A DNA stretch of 48,541 bases from Bacteroidales bacterium (GTDB taxonomy: Bacteria; Bacteroidota; Bacteroidia; Bacteroidales; UBA932): the NCBI GenBank assembly GCA_015060395.1, contig SUYP01000022.1, positions 1-48,541 on the forward strand. Direction: 5' to 3'. Position 1 is the stretch's first letter; every line of letters starts with the position of its first letter. Shown piece after piece: positions 7,505-16,387 of the stretch. The notes under the pieces are model-generated. The model ran no database searches. It worked only from the letters and a program-made list of their open reading frames with translations, and was not told the DNA's origin. The position numbers were made by a program, and so were the translations under genes.

Positions 7505-9550
7505 TATCTGCATCTGGTCGTAATATGGCATTTCACGGGATACTATCGTGCTGTAGTATCTGTCAAGTGCCGACAAGAATGCAGGATCATCGGCCTCAAG
7601 AGTGCCTTCCCATTCCGGGCTGGCATTCCAGGCCCTTTCAAATACTCCGCAAACCTTAGGGAATATATAATAGGTCACGTGGTCGAAGTTTCGCACTGTC
7701 TCAGTCCAGAGCTGTGCCTGCACTCCGACAATATTTTCTTTTGCCTCAAGAACGGTCTTGCCCTCAGGGAGACCGGCGATCTCACGCATACGCCCGTTGT
7801 CATCCCAGCGGACCGAACGGTAGATGTCGTACGGAAGAAGTGAGAAGCTGCGGCGCTCGTCAACAAAGCCACCCCAGGAAAGTCCGCGTTCTGTCTTATC
7901 AGGAGTATATGCGAAATCCACGTATGTATTGGTCATATTGGAAAGGATCGCAGGAACACCGTCATTGGCGTAAGCATACGGATACTCCTCCTGGCCTGAA
8001 CCTGTATGCCAGAAATTGACCGAATAGAGATTCTTCTTGAGCCTCTCATAAACGTGATCCTCAAGGTCCATCACAAGCTCCTGCCAGCCGGAAATCTTCA
8101 CGCCGCGGGCCTCTGCTATGTTCAGGACGTTCTCGATATAATATGACTTGAGAAGTTCGATATTGTCCCATCCCCTTTCCTTCATCACCTTCTGGCAGGA
8201 TGGTGAGTCGATCCAGGCTCCGCCAGGTACCTCGTCACCTCCGATATGGATGGCCGGAAGAGGCACTCCTGCCTCCTTGTGATATGCTATCAGTTCATCA
8301 AAGACCACCTCGATGAATCTGTATGTCGATGGAAGGGCGACATTGAGGGCATTGTCCCTGTAATGCTGGACAGACATATACTTGGATTCATCTTCCGGTT
8401 CACTAAGAAGATAGCCGGTATCTCCAGTTCGTCTTGCGTATGCCTCCATAGCCTTTATGGCTGCCCTTGAATGGCCCGGAGTATCGAATTCAGGAATTAC
8501 CTTTATACGGCGCTCCCAGGCATATTTCAGGATCTCAATATAATCTGCCTTGGTAAGATAACCGTTGGCAGAAGATGAGATGTCTGACGGATCGACACTT
8601 CCGTTATATGAAGGTATAAGGTATTCTGTCTCAATGTATTCTCCCTCCGCATTCTTCTCCGGGAAGGCGTGATGGGCTCCGTATGCAGTCAGCTCCGGAA
8701 ATTTTTCAATATCAAGCCTCCATCCCTCGTCATCGCCGAAATGAAGATGGAAGACGCTGACTTTGTAATGAGCAAGGAGATCGATGAGCTTCAGGATATT
8801 GTCCTTTGTGGTGAAGTTTCTTGAAATATCGAGCATAAGTCCGCGATAGCCCAGATCAGGCCAGTCCTCGATCACAAGATTAGGAAGTTCGTTTCCACCG
8901 GCATTACGTCTGAGATTGTCGATCGTAACCTTGGCATAGATGGCTCCATCCTCATCGGCAGCCTCCACCTTGCAGTTTCCGTCAAGAGTTATCCTGTACC
9001 ATCCCGGCATCTGCGACTCGACAAAGGTGACCTCAGGCATAGCTTCCACCACGGTCACACCTTCTGCCGGCTCCACCTTTTTCAGAGAAGGTATCATATC
9101 CCAGACCTGGGTCTCGATCTGATTATACGGGAAGTCAGGTATCCTTTCCGAAGGAAGGAACACATATTCTGCCTCCAGCTCGGTAACCTTTCCGTTATGT
9201 TCCAGCACAAAGCCCTCTGGAGCCCAGCAGTGACGCTGGAGCGGACTGTCGGCATATTGCACGACAAGATCCTTGCCCGTACGCTCGTATGGAGTCATAA
9301 CAAACCAGCAGCCGTGATGCATTTCGATCTTACCGCCAGTTCCTTCTTTTGCCGATTGGGAGATATAATTAGACGCAAGCCATATCTTCCAGTCAGTACC
9401 CTCCGGGGCATTTACTACAGTAAGGGTATGGATAGCCTTGCCTGTTGCAGGGTCAGCTTCTCCCTCGGTCCATATCACGCGAACCTCATCCTTGCAGCCA
9501 GTCAGACAGAACAAGCCGAAGAGCATAAACAATAAAGATAACTTTTTCAT
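7484..9550 (-). CDS. GH20 beta-N-acetylhexosaminidase lipoprotein
   Basis: This 688-residue protein removes terminal N-acetylglucosamine or N-acetylgalactosamine from glycans. A lipoprotein signal (MKKLSLLFMLFGLFCLTGC) is followed by an N-terminal extension, a GH20 accessory domain (about 170-235) and the GH20 barrel. The barrel shows GLMLDISRNF, FHLHFGDDEGWRL, PEFDTPGHSRAA and the catalytic D-E pair in HIGGDEVPGG near residue 437. Substrate-assisted catalysis is the family mechanism. The start at 9550 is the methionine at the signal peptide; a methionine nine codons upstream lacks support. It stands downstream of pheS, separated by a hairpin. It is probably exported to the cell surface for host or dietary glycan trimming. 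Confidence 0.93.
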   Translation of the reverse strand: MKKLSLLFMLFGLFCLTGCKDEVRVIWTEGEADPATGKAIHTLTVVNAPEGTDWKIWLASNYISQSAKEGTGGKIEMHHGCWFVMTPYERTGKDLVVQYADSPLQRHCWAPEGFVLEHNGKVTELEAEYVFLPSERIPDFPYNQIETQVWDMIPSLKKVEPAEGVTVVEAMPEVTFVESQMPGWYRITLDGNCKVEAADEDGAIYAKVTIDNLRRNAGGNELPNLVIEDWPDLGYRGLMLDISRNFTTKDNILKLIDLLAHYKVSVFHLHFGDDEGWRLDIEKFPELTAYGAHHAFPEKNAEGEYIETEYLIPSYNGSVDPSDISSSANGYLTKADYIEILKYAWERRIKVIPEFDTPGHSRAAIKAMEAYARRTGDTGYLLSEPEDESKYMSVQHYRDNALNVALPSTYRFIEVVFDELIAYHKEAGVPLPAIHIGGDEVPGGAWIDSPSCQKVMKERGWDNIELLKSYYIENVLNIAEARGVKISGWQELVMDLEDHVYERLKKNLYSVNFWHTGSGQEEYPYAYANDGVPAILSNMTNTYVDFAYTPDKTERGLSWGGFVDERRSFSLLPYDIYRSVRWDDNGRMREIAGLPEGKTVLEAKENIVGVQAQLWTETVRNFDHVTYYIFPKVCGVFERAWNASPEWEGTLEADDPAFLSALDRYYSTIVSREMPYYDQMQINYRNRR

Positions 9551-9571
9551 ACTGCCGTATTTATACAATAA

Positions 9572-9594
9572 AGGCACAGGGATATCCTGTGCCT
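9572..9594 (-). terminator. Hairpin after pheS
   Basis: AGGCACAGG (9572-9580) pairs with CCTGTGCCT (9586-9594) around GATAT. On the minus strand it lies 12 nt past the pheS stop and is followed by TTATTGTATA, so it looks like an intrinsic terminator. The GH20 ATG is only 21 nt further on, leaving little room for a separate promoter, so partial read-through is likely. Confidence 0.65.
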
Positions 9595-9605
9595 ATATGA
9601 ATTAA

Positions 9606-10631
9606 TTAAAGTGATGTCTCGAATTCCTTAAGGAAACGGAGGTCGTTCTCAAAATAATTTCGGAGGTCACGCACCTGCCACTTGAGCATAGCGATACGCT
9701 CGACTCCCATTCCGAATGCGAATCCGCTGTACTTCTTGCTGTCGATTCCTGATGCTTCGAGGACGTTAGGGTCAACCATACCGCAACCCATAATCTCGAG
9801 CCAGCCAGTACCCTTGCAGACATTACATCCCTTGCCACCACAGATGTTGCAGCTTACGTCGATCTCTGCTGAAGGCTCTGTGAACGGGAAGTATGAAGGA
9901 CGCATACGGATCTGGGTCTGTGCGCCGAACATTTCGCGTGCAAAGAGGAGGATTGCCTGTTTCATATCAGCGAATGTCACGTTCTCATCGATGTAGAGGC
10001 CCTCTACCTGATGGAAAATGCAGTGTGCACGTGCCGAGATCGCCTCGTTACGGAACACACGGCCAGGACATACGATGCGGATCGGGAGCGGCATCTTCTC
10101 CATCGCGCGTACCTGAACAGATGAAGTGTGTGTACGGAGGAGGACAGGATTATCGCTGTCGCTGATGAAGAATGTGTCCTGCATCTCACGTGCAGGGTGC
10201 TCAGGAGGGAAGTTCAATGCCTCGAATACGTGCCAGTCATCCTCAACCTCAGGACCCTCGGCCACATCGTAACCGAACTTGCGGAAGATGCTCACGATCT
10301 CCTCGCGTGCTATCGATACCGGATGACGGGATCCCAGCTGCACAGGGTCTCCCGGCATTGTATAATCAAATGTAGCCGCACCGGCTGCAGGAGATTCTGC
10401 AGCAGCTTCTCTAAGTTCTTCTATCTTTGCTGCAGCTGTGTTCTTGAGTACATTCAATTTCTGTCCGAACTCTCTCTTAAGTTCCGGAGCCACTGTTCTG
10501 AACTCGTCGAAAAGAGCGGTTATCGAACCCTTCTTTCCGAGAAGGCGCACGCGTGCTTCCTCCACCTCCTGCTCAGTCTTGCAGGTCAAAGCTGCAATTT
10601 CGGCCATCAAGGCCTCAATTTTTTCTTTCAT
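9606..10631 (-). CDS. pheS: Phenylalanyl-tRNA synthetase alpha subunit
   Basis: This 341-residue protein is the catalytic chain of PheRS, which charges tRNA-Phe. An N-terminal coiled coil (about 1-90) is followed by class II motifs: GSRHPVS, the FPPEHPAREMQDTFF segment, LLRTHTSSVQVRAM, PGRVFRNEAISARA, and motif 3 FGMGVERIAML. A CNICGGKGCNVC cluster near residues 264-275 looks like a zinc knuckle, seen in many bacterial PheS of this type. The beta subunit gene pheT is not adjacent: the neighbours are a nitroreductase gene upstream and the GH20 gene downstream. Confidence 0.96.
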   Translation of the reverse strand: MKEKIEALMAEIAALTCKTEQEVEEARVRLLGKKGSITALFDEFRTVAPELKREFGQKLNVLKNTAAAKIEELREAAAESPAAGAATFDYTMPGDPVQLGSRHPVSIAREEIVSIFRKFGYDVAEGPEVEDDWHVFEALNFPPEHPAREMQDTFFISDSDNPVLLRTHTSSVQVRAMEKMPLPIRIVCPGRVFRNEAISARAHCIFHQVEGLYIDENVTFADMKQAILLFAREMFGAQTQIRMRPSYFPFTEPSAEIDVSCNICGGKGCNVCKGTGWLEIMGCGMVDPNVLEASGIDSKKYSGFAFGMGVERIAMLKWQVRDLRNYFENDLRFLKEFETSL

Positions 10632-10690
10632 ATTTTATTACTTTATACTTCTATATCAAAATAACTTAACTGTTGACATTTTTCAGGGAC

Positions 10691-10706
10691 GTACATAAAT
10701 ATGTAC
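10691..10706. repeat. Short palindrome between nitroreductase and pheS
   Basis: GTACAT-AAAT-ATGTAC is a perfect 6-bp inverted repeat two bases after the nitroreductase stop (10708-10710, minus strand). It might end the upstream transcript or serve as an operator for pheS. It has no T-run, so neither is firm. Confidence 0.3.
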
Positions 10707-10707
10707 A

Positions 10708-11187
10708 CTACTCCTCGACAGGATAGCCAATGGCAATGACGCAATATGGACGTAGGCCGTCCTTGATACCGAGAAGCTCGCGAACATAGTCCTCAGCCTT
10801 GGCACCTTCCGGTTCAGCCTTCAGACGTGGCCGGCCGTTGCAATGCACCCAGCAGCTGCAAAGATCCATTGCAGTCACCGCGAGCTGCACGAATGTAGCC
10901 GAAATCGCACAATTGTCCACCCATAGGTCGGTCTTTGTCTCGTCTCCAAGCACCACGATGGCAGCCTGTGCGCCGCTCAGAAGGGCAGATCCATAGTCGC
11001 GCATCTGGGAAAGCGCGTCCAATGTGTCCCTGTCCTCGACTATCATAAATGCCGAACTGCGGCTGTTTCTTGAAGATGGAGCCGTCTGAGCGACTCTCAC
11101 GATGGCATCAAGAATCTCTTTTTCTACAGGCTTGTCGGAATATTTCCTGACACTGTGCCTTTTTTCTATAACTTCTAAAAAATCCAT
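10708..11187 (-). CDS. Nitroreductase family FMN-dependent oxidoreductase
   Basis: This 159-residue protein has the nitroreductase fold start MDFLEVIEKRHSVRKYSDKPV, the APSSRNSR FMN-phosphate segment, and C-terminal GIKDGLRPYCVIAIGYP. The family reduces nitro groups, quinones or flavins with NAD(P)H; the physiological substrate is unknown. The size suits the short single-domain members. The ATG at 11187 is chosen because GGAGGAAAG lies a few bases upstream, inside the end of the preceding gene, so the two are coupled (6-nt gap). Confidence 0.88.
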   Translation of the reverse strand: MDFLEVIEKRHSVRKYSDKPVEKEILDAIVRVAQTAPSSRNSRSSAFMIVEDRDTLDALSQMRDYGSALLSGAQAAIVVLGDETKTDLWVDNCAISATFVQLAVTAMDLCSCWVHCNGRPRLKAEPEGAKAEDYVRELLGIKDGLRPYCVIAIGYPVEE

Positions 11188-11193
11188 AATCAA

Positions 11194-11601
11194 TTACTTT
11201 CCTCCCTGGGCCTTTGCCTTTCTTTTGGCGCGGGCCTTCTGAGCCTTGGCTGCTCCCTGCTTGAGATAGGCAGCCCACTGCTCTTCGGTAAATATCTTCC
11301 TATAAGTAGCATCTATCTGCTCCATCCATTTGTCCTGGACTGCAACATACATAGATGTATTTGACACTTTTGAATTTCTAAGTTCCTCATATTCAGCCAT
11401 CATTGCAGGGAAATCGTGCTTCAGAGTCGAATCGACATAGAACACCTGCCAGTCCTCGAGGTCAAGAACCCTCTGAAGTCTGTCTGCCTCCATTTCCGCC
11501 TGCTCGAAGATATCCGGCTGTTCTTCCTGCTGCTGTGCCGAAGCCGCATAGCAGGAAAAAATCATCAGAAACGATATAAGCAGCAATACTTTCAATTTCA
11601 T
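11194..11601 (-). CDS. Small secreted protein, Spy/DUF4890-like
   Basis: This 135-residue protein has a signal peptide (MKLKVLLLISFLMIFSCYAASAQ) and is otherwise helical and charged. It includes LDLEDWQVFYVDSTLKHDF, an F-T-E-E-Q-W-A-A-Y-L segment and a very basic tail (KAQKARAKRKAKAQGGK). The layout resembles small periplasmic Spy-like or DUF4890-like proteins of Bacteroidota, but no catalytic motif is visible and no function is assigned. The start at 11601 is placed at the signal peptide. It sits directly upstream of the nitroreductase gene. Confidence 0.65.
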   Translation of the reverse strand: MKLKVLLLISFLMIFSCYAASAQQQEEQPDIFEQAEMEADRLQRVLDLEDWQVFYVDSTLKHDFPAMMAEYEELRNSKVSNTSMYVAVQDKWMEQIDATYRKIFTEEQWAAYLKQGAAKAQKARAKRKAKAQGGK

Positions 11602-11700
11602 ATCTTCCGAAATTTTTATAGTTTTGCAATATAAAGTGCCCGCAAGACATATTCGGGCAAAAAACGACACAAAATTAATTAATTATAATAAAAGTACAAA

Positions 11701-13461
11701 ATGAGAAGACTTTCAGCAGCACTCCTTGTCTTAGCTGCGGCCTTGCTTTCGGCAAACATTGAAAGCAACGCCTGCACAAATGTCCTTGTGACCAAAGGAG
11801 CCAGCACCGACGGCTCAAATATGATTTCATACGCGGCAGACTCGCATATGCTTTTCGGCGAGCTCTATTATACTCCTGCCGGAGTGTGGAACGCCGATGA
11901 CTTGAGGAAGATCTATGAATGGGATACAGGCAAATATCTCGGCACCATTCCGCAGATTGCAAGAACCTATCAGACAGTGGGCAATATGAACGAGCACCAG
12001 CTCATCATCGCCGAGACCACATACGGAGGACGTCCTGAGCTCGAAGACCCTAAGGGAATTATGGATTACGGTTCGCTGATCTATGTGGCTCTCGAGAGAG
12101 CTAAGACAGCACGTGAGGCCATCGACATAATCGTAGATCTCGCCAACACATACGGCTACTACTCGAGCGGAGAGTCCTTCTCACTTGCCGACACCGAGGA
12201 AGTATGGGTGATGGACCTCATCGGAAAGGGTCCGGACAACAAGGGTATCGTATGGGTGGCACGCAGGGTTCCTGACGGATATATCTGCGCACACGCCAAC
12301 CAGGCCCGCATCAGCACCTTCCCTCTCAACGACCCTGAGAACTGCATCTATGCACCGGACGTGATCACATTCGCACGCGAAAAGGGCTATTTCAACGGAG
12401 AGGACAAGGAGTTCAGCTTCTGCGACGCATACGCACCGCTTGACTTCAGCGGAATGCGAGGCTGCGAGGCACGTGCCTGGTCTGCATTCAACATCCTCTG
12501 CGACGGAAAGTTCACTTTCCTCGATGAGAACGGCAACGAGGTGACAAAGGACGCATACGACTATATAGACTATGCGATGGGATGGGACAAGACAAAGAGA
12601 TTCCCTCTCTTCGTGAAGCCTGCGCGCAAGATCAGCGTAAAGGATGTCGCTGACGTGATGCGTGACCATTATGAGGGCACTCCTATGGATATGACCCAGG
12701 ATATCGGTGCCGGCGGAAACGCTCTTCCATACCGCTGGAGACCTATGGGATTCGAGTATGAGGGAAAGAAATATGTAAACGAGAGAGCCATCGCTACCCA
12801 GCAGACAGGATTCTGGTTCGTAGGACAGTCACGCGGATGGCTTCCGGATGAGATCGGAGGCGTGAACTGGTTCGGATGCGATGATGCGGCTACATCATAC
12901 CTCACCCCTATCTATACATCCACATACGAGGTTCCGGAGTGCTTCCGCGTAGGTAACGGAGATATGATCACATACTCCCCTACATCAGCATTCTGGATGA
13001 CCAACCGCGTCGCAAACGCCTGCTACAAGGCATATAACATTATGTTCCCTACAGTCGATGCAGCTATCGACGCCTGGGAGGCAGAAATGGCCGAGGCTGT
13101 GCTTAAGGCAGACGAAGAGGCTCTGCAGCTTTACAAGGCGGCACAGGAGAAACCAAGAAAGAAGATCAAGAGAAACGACAGATGCCGTAAGACCACAGAC
13201 CCATATTCATCTGTACGTGAATACCTTACAGCTTTCTCTGTCGATAACGCACAGAAGATATTCGACAAATGGGTGGCTCTGGAGGAACTCCTTCTCGTGA
13301 AATTCATCGACGGTAACGTAAAGGCTCAGAACGAGGACGGAAGCTTTGTTACAAACAAGCATACCGATTGCATTCCTGCAAAGATTTCACAGCCTGGCTA
13401 CACCGACAAATGGAAGGAAATGACAGCCAAGGACCACGGCAGGATCATTGAGGAAAAATAA
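11701..13461 (+). CDS. C69 family dipeptidase (Ntn-hydrolase)
   Basis: This 586-residue protein belongs to peptidase family C69 (PepD-type). An N-terminal signal peptide or propeptide ends before the presumed nucleophile Cys25 in NACTNVLVTKGASTDGS; cleavage would expose the Cys as the new N-terminus, the Ntn-hydrolase mechanism. Further family landmarks are NEHQLIIAETTYGG, EVWVMDLIGKGPDNKGIVWVARRVPDGYICAHANQARI and the GNALPYRW region. It should cleave dipeptides, probably in the periplasm. It is transcribed towards the TonB receptor gene, but a dyad at 13480-13513 separates them. The mildly basic KPRKKIKRNDRCRK insert near residue 480 is unusual. Confidence 0.9.
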   Translation: MRRLSAALLVLAAALLSANIESNACTNVLVTKGASTDGSNMISYAADSHMLFGELYYTPAGVWNADDLRKIYEWDTGKYLGTIPQIARTYQTVGNMNEHQLIIAETTYGGRPELEDPKGIMDYGSLIYVALERAKTAREAIDIIVDLANTYGYYSSGESFSLADTEEVWVMDLIGKGPDNKGIVWVARRVPDGYICAHANQARISTFPLNDPENCIYAPDVITFAREKGYFNGEDKEFSFCDAYAPLDFSGMRGCEARAWSAFNILCDGKFTFLDENGNEVTKDAYDYIDYAMGWDKTKRFPLFVKPARKISVKDVADVMRDHYEGTPMDMTQDIGAGGNALPYRWRPMGFEYEGKKYVNERAIATQQTGFWFVGQSRGWLPDEIGGVNWFGCDDAATSYLTPIYTSTYEVPECFRVGNGDMITYSPTSAFWMTNRVANACYKAYNIMFPTVDAAIDAWEAEMAEAVLKADEEALQLYKAAQEKPRKKIKRNDRCRKTTDPYSSVREYLTAFSVDNAQKIFDKWVALEELLLVKFIDGNVKAQNEDGSFVTNKHTDCIPAKISQPGYTDKWKEMTAKDHGRIIEEK

Positions 13462-13479
13462 CCACTAATTGGTATTTTC

Positions 13480-13513
13480 ATTGCCTGCAGAGTCCTGTAA
13501 CTTTGCAGGCAAT
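13480..13513. promoter_or_regulatory. Inverted repeat overlapping the TonB-receptor promoter
   Basis: ATTGCCTGCA (13480-13489) and TGCAGGCAAT (13504-13513) are perfect 10-bp inverted repeats 14 nt apart. The right arm overlaps the last bases of a consensus -7 box, TAACTTTG (13498-13505), placed 17 nt before the TonB receptor ATG. It could be a terminator for the C69 gene, an operator for the receptor operon, or both. No good -33 element is seen. Confidence 0.55.
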
Positions 13514-13522
13514 ATTCTATTT

Positions 13523-16357
13523 ATGTACAGAAGATTCATCATATCGCTTCTTGTTGCCTGGATATCCGCACTGCATCTGACCGCCTCACCGGCCCCTGAA
13601 ACCTTTACTGTAAAGGGTCTGGTTACGGAGGTCGGTTCCGATATGCCGATACCCGGAACTGCCGTAAGACTGGGAAGCGACTACCTCTGGACCATCACCG
13701 ACACTGACGGAAGCTTTGTCTTCGAAAATGTACAGGCCGGAAAATACGAGCTGGAGGTGTCCTGTCTGGGCTATGTCACGGTGACATCGGAGATAGAGGT
13801 CAGCAAAGACATCTCCGGAATAAAGATCAGCCTCAACGAGAATTCTCTTGCCCTTGACGAAGTGGTGGTGACAGCACAGAAGGCTAAGGACGGGCTCAGC
13901 ACCACCCACAGCCTGGGACGTGATGCCCTGAACCACCTTCAGATGTCAAATATGACAGACGTGGCCGCCCTTCTCCCGGGAGGAAAGACCATCAATCCCG
14001 ACCTTACGGCAGAGAACTCGTTCTCTCTTCGTGACGGAGGTTCATCCAACGGAAATGCAGCCTTCGGAACAGCGGTCGAGGTGGATGGAGTCAGGATAGG
14101 TAACAATGCCTCATTCAACGGAATGAGCGGAGTAGATACAAGAAGCGTAGCCGTCGAGAATATCGAATCCATCGAGGTAATAACCGGAGTCCCTTCTGCT
14201 GAGTACGGAGACCTGGGCAGCGGAATTGTGAAGATAAACACAAGAAAAGGACGTACACCGGTAAATGTGACATTTTCTGTAAACCCGCGTACATACCAGG
14301 CTTCAGTCTCAAAAGGCATTGACCTTCAGGAGAATAACGGAGTGCTCAACATCAGTGCGGAATGGGCGAGAGCCATCAAGAAACTCATATCCCCTTACGA
14401 GTCATACACGAGGACCGGCATAACTCTCAGCTACAGCAACACTTTCAGGAAAGTGCTCCGGTTCGAAGCCGGATTTACCGGTAACATAGGCGGAATGGAC
14501 ACGAAGGATGATCCGGACGCCTTCACAGGAGAATATCAGAAGGAGCGGGACAATGTATTCAGAGGAAACACATCCCTGACCTGGCTTCTCAACAAGTCCT
14601 GGATCACGAACCTCAAGCTGGATGCATCCGTCAATTTCAATGACAATCTTTTCCATCATCATAAATATGAGTCATACGCCTCGAACCAGCCGGCCGTCCA
14701 CGCTGAACAGGAGGGATATTTCATAGCTGAAAGACTTCCCCTCACATTTTTCTCGGATCAGGTCATCGACTCAAAGGAACTGGATTTTGCCGCGGCATTG
14801 AAATATAACTGGCACAAGAGATGGGACGATGTGAAGAGTTCGCTCAAGGCCGGCGTGCAGTGGAAGGCGAACGGCAATGTAGGAGAAGGTGAATATTACA
14901 AAGACCCGAAGCTTGCAGCAAACGGCTACAGGCCAAGACCATACACCGATTATCCTTTTATGCATAATATCTCTGTCTATGCAGAGGAACATATTACCGT
15001 ACCCGTAGCTGCCACCAGGCTTGAACTTACAGCCGGTCTCCGACTGGAAAACGTATTCATAAAGAATTCACTTTATAACAACAAGACCACCCTCTCCCCT
15101 CGCTTCAATGCAAGATGGGAACTTGCGGAAGGCTTCGCGATAAGAGGAGGATGGGGCATCACGGAAAAACTTCCGTCATATTATATCCTCTACCCTAAGC
15201 AGGAGTACCGTGACATCCAGACCTACGGATTCTCGCACGGCGACCAGACAAGCTATATATATTATACTCAGCCATATACAGTGGTTTACAACCCTGAGCT
15301 CAGATGGCAGAGAAACAGCAATTCCGAGATCGGCATCGACGCCGCCTTCGCGGACATGAAGGTTTCCCTTGTGGGATTCTACAATGTGACCAAGGGCACG
15401 TACAACTTCCTGAACGTATATGAGCCGTATTCATACGACATACTCCAGCGCCCGGAGGGATTCGTGATGCCGGACAATCCGCAGATAAAGGTGGACTCTC
15501 AGACCGGAATGATGTATGTGCGAGGCTCGCAGGACGAGTACTGGACCCCTATGGATGTGAAGGTCACCGACAGGACCTTTGCAAAATCCACCAAGCAGAA
15601 CAACGGAGCTGACGTCAAGAGAGCCGGAGCCGAGCTTGTCGTGGAGTTCCCTGAGATTAAACCGCTGAAGACCACATTCCGCCTCGATGCGGCATACACC
15701 TACACGAAATACCTCAACGAGCAGCTGTCGGCATATTACCAGAAAGGATGGTCACACACTACCCTTGCCGACAGATCGTATCAATATTTGGGAATCTATG
15801 CCAACGGCGGAAACGACGACTCCGTGACAAACGGAAAGATCACGCATAACCTCGACGCCAACCTCACTGCGATTACCCACATCCCGCAGGCGAGAATCAT
15901 CATCACCTGCCGTCTGGAGGCGACGCTGCTGCGCCGAAGCCGCAACCTGTCGCAGTACAACGGCGCCGAATATGCGTTCACAGTGTCTGAGACCGACAAC
16001 AATCCGACAGGAGGCAACATCTACGACGGAAAGTCGTACACAGCAATCTATCCGGTGTCATATATGGACCTGGACGGGAATGTGCACCCATTTACGGCGG
16101 CGCAGGCTGCTGATCCTGACTTTGCTAACCTCATACTGAAGTCAGACAACATCTATACGTTCGCCCAGGACGGATACGGAATGTACATGTCGGCGAACCT
16201 GAGCATAACAAAGGAGATCGGCGACCATATATCCCTGTCATTCTTTGCGAATAACTTTACGAATTCACGACCATACGTCAAGTCGATGGCGACAGGCGTG
16301 GGAGCAATCTTCACCCCTGTCTTCTACTACGGCCTGACCTGCAGGTTGAAGTTTTAA
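13523..16357 (+). CDS. TonB-dependent outer-membrane receptor
   Basis: This 944-residue receptor has a signal peptide (MYRRFIISLLVAWISALHLTAS). A carboxypeptidase-like regulatory domain (about 25-105) contains TVKGLVTEVGSDMPIPGTAV and DTDGSFVFENVQAGKYEL. A plug domain follows (about 115-230), with the GVPSAEYGDLGSGIVKINTR motif, then a 22-strand-type barrel ending in an aromatic-rich strand with terminal Phe (YYGLTCRLKF). It would import a large substrate across the outer membrane with TonB energy. It lacks a SusD partner; instead DUF4876 and DUF6850 genes follow, an arrangement of receptors of unknown substrate. The start at 13523 matches the signal peptide. Confidence 0.92.
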   Translation: MYRRFIISLLVAWISALHLTASPAPETFTVKGLVTEVGSDMPIPGTAVRLGSDYLWTITDTDGSFVFENVQAGKYELEVSCLGYVTVTSEIEVSKDISGIKISLNENSLALDEVVVTAQKAKDGLSTTHSLGRDALNHLQMSNMTDVAALLPGGKTINPDLTAENSFSLRDGGSSNGNAAFGTAVEVDGVRIGNNASFNGMSGVDTRSVAVENIESIEVITGVPSAEYGDLGSGIVKINTRKGRTPVNVTFSVNPRTYQASVSKGIDLQENNGVLNISAEWARAIKKLISPYESYTRTGITLSYSNTFRKVLRFEAGFTGNIGGMDTKDDPDAFTGEYQKERDNVFRGNTSLTWLLNKSWITNLKLDASVNFNDNLFHHHKYESYASNQPAVHAEQEGYFIAERLPLTFFSDQVIDSKELDFAAALKYNWHKRWDDVKSSLKAGVQWKANGNVGEGEYYKDPKLAANGYRPRPYTDYPFMHNISVYAEEHITVPVAATRLELTAGLRLENVFIKNSLYNNKTTLSPRFNARWELAEGFAIRGGWGITEKLPSYYILYPKQEYRDIQTYGFSHGDQTSYIYYTQPYTVVYNPELRWQRNSNSEIGIDAAFADMKVSLVGFYNVTKGTYNFLNVYEPYSYDILQRPEGFVMPDNPQIKVDSQTGMMYVRGSQDEYWTPMDVKVTDRTFAKSTKQNNGADVKRAGAELVVEFPEIKPLKTTFRLDAAYTYTKYLNEQLSAYYQKGWSHTTLADRSYQYLGIYANGGNDDSVTNGKITHNLDANLTAITHIPQARIIITCRLEATLLRRSRNLSQYNGAEYAFTVSETDNNPTGGNIYDGKSYTAIYPVSYMDLDGNVHPFTAAQAADPDFANLILKSDNIYTFAQDGYGMYMSANLSITKEIGDHISLSFFANNFTNSRPYVKSMATGVGAIFTPVFYYGLTCRLKF

Positions 16358-16359
16358 AG

Positions 16360-16380
16360 ATTGCCGGTCGAGCCGGCAAT
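16360..16380. repeat. Hairpin repeat inside the TonB operon
   Basis: ATTGCCGG (16360-16367) and CCGGCAAT (16373-16380) flank TCGAG, followed by GACG. It sits between the receptor stop (16357) and the next ATG (16388). It resembles the short mobile palindromes found between genes elsewhere in this window. Confidence 0.55.
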
Positions 16381-16387
16381 GACGATA

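Noticed and set aside
10691..10706. Palindrome GTACATAAATATGTAC as a strong terminator
   Set aside because: The stem is only six mostly A-T pairs and no T-run follows on either strand.
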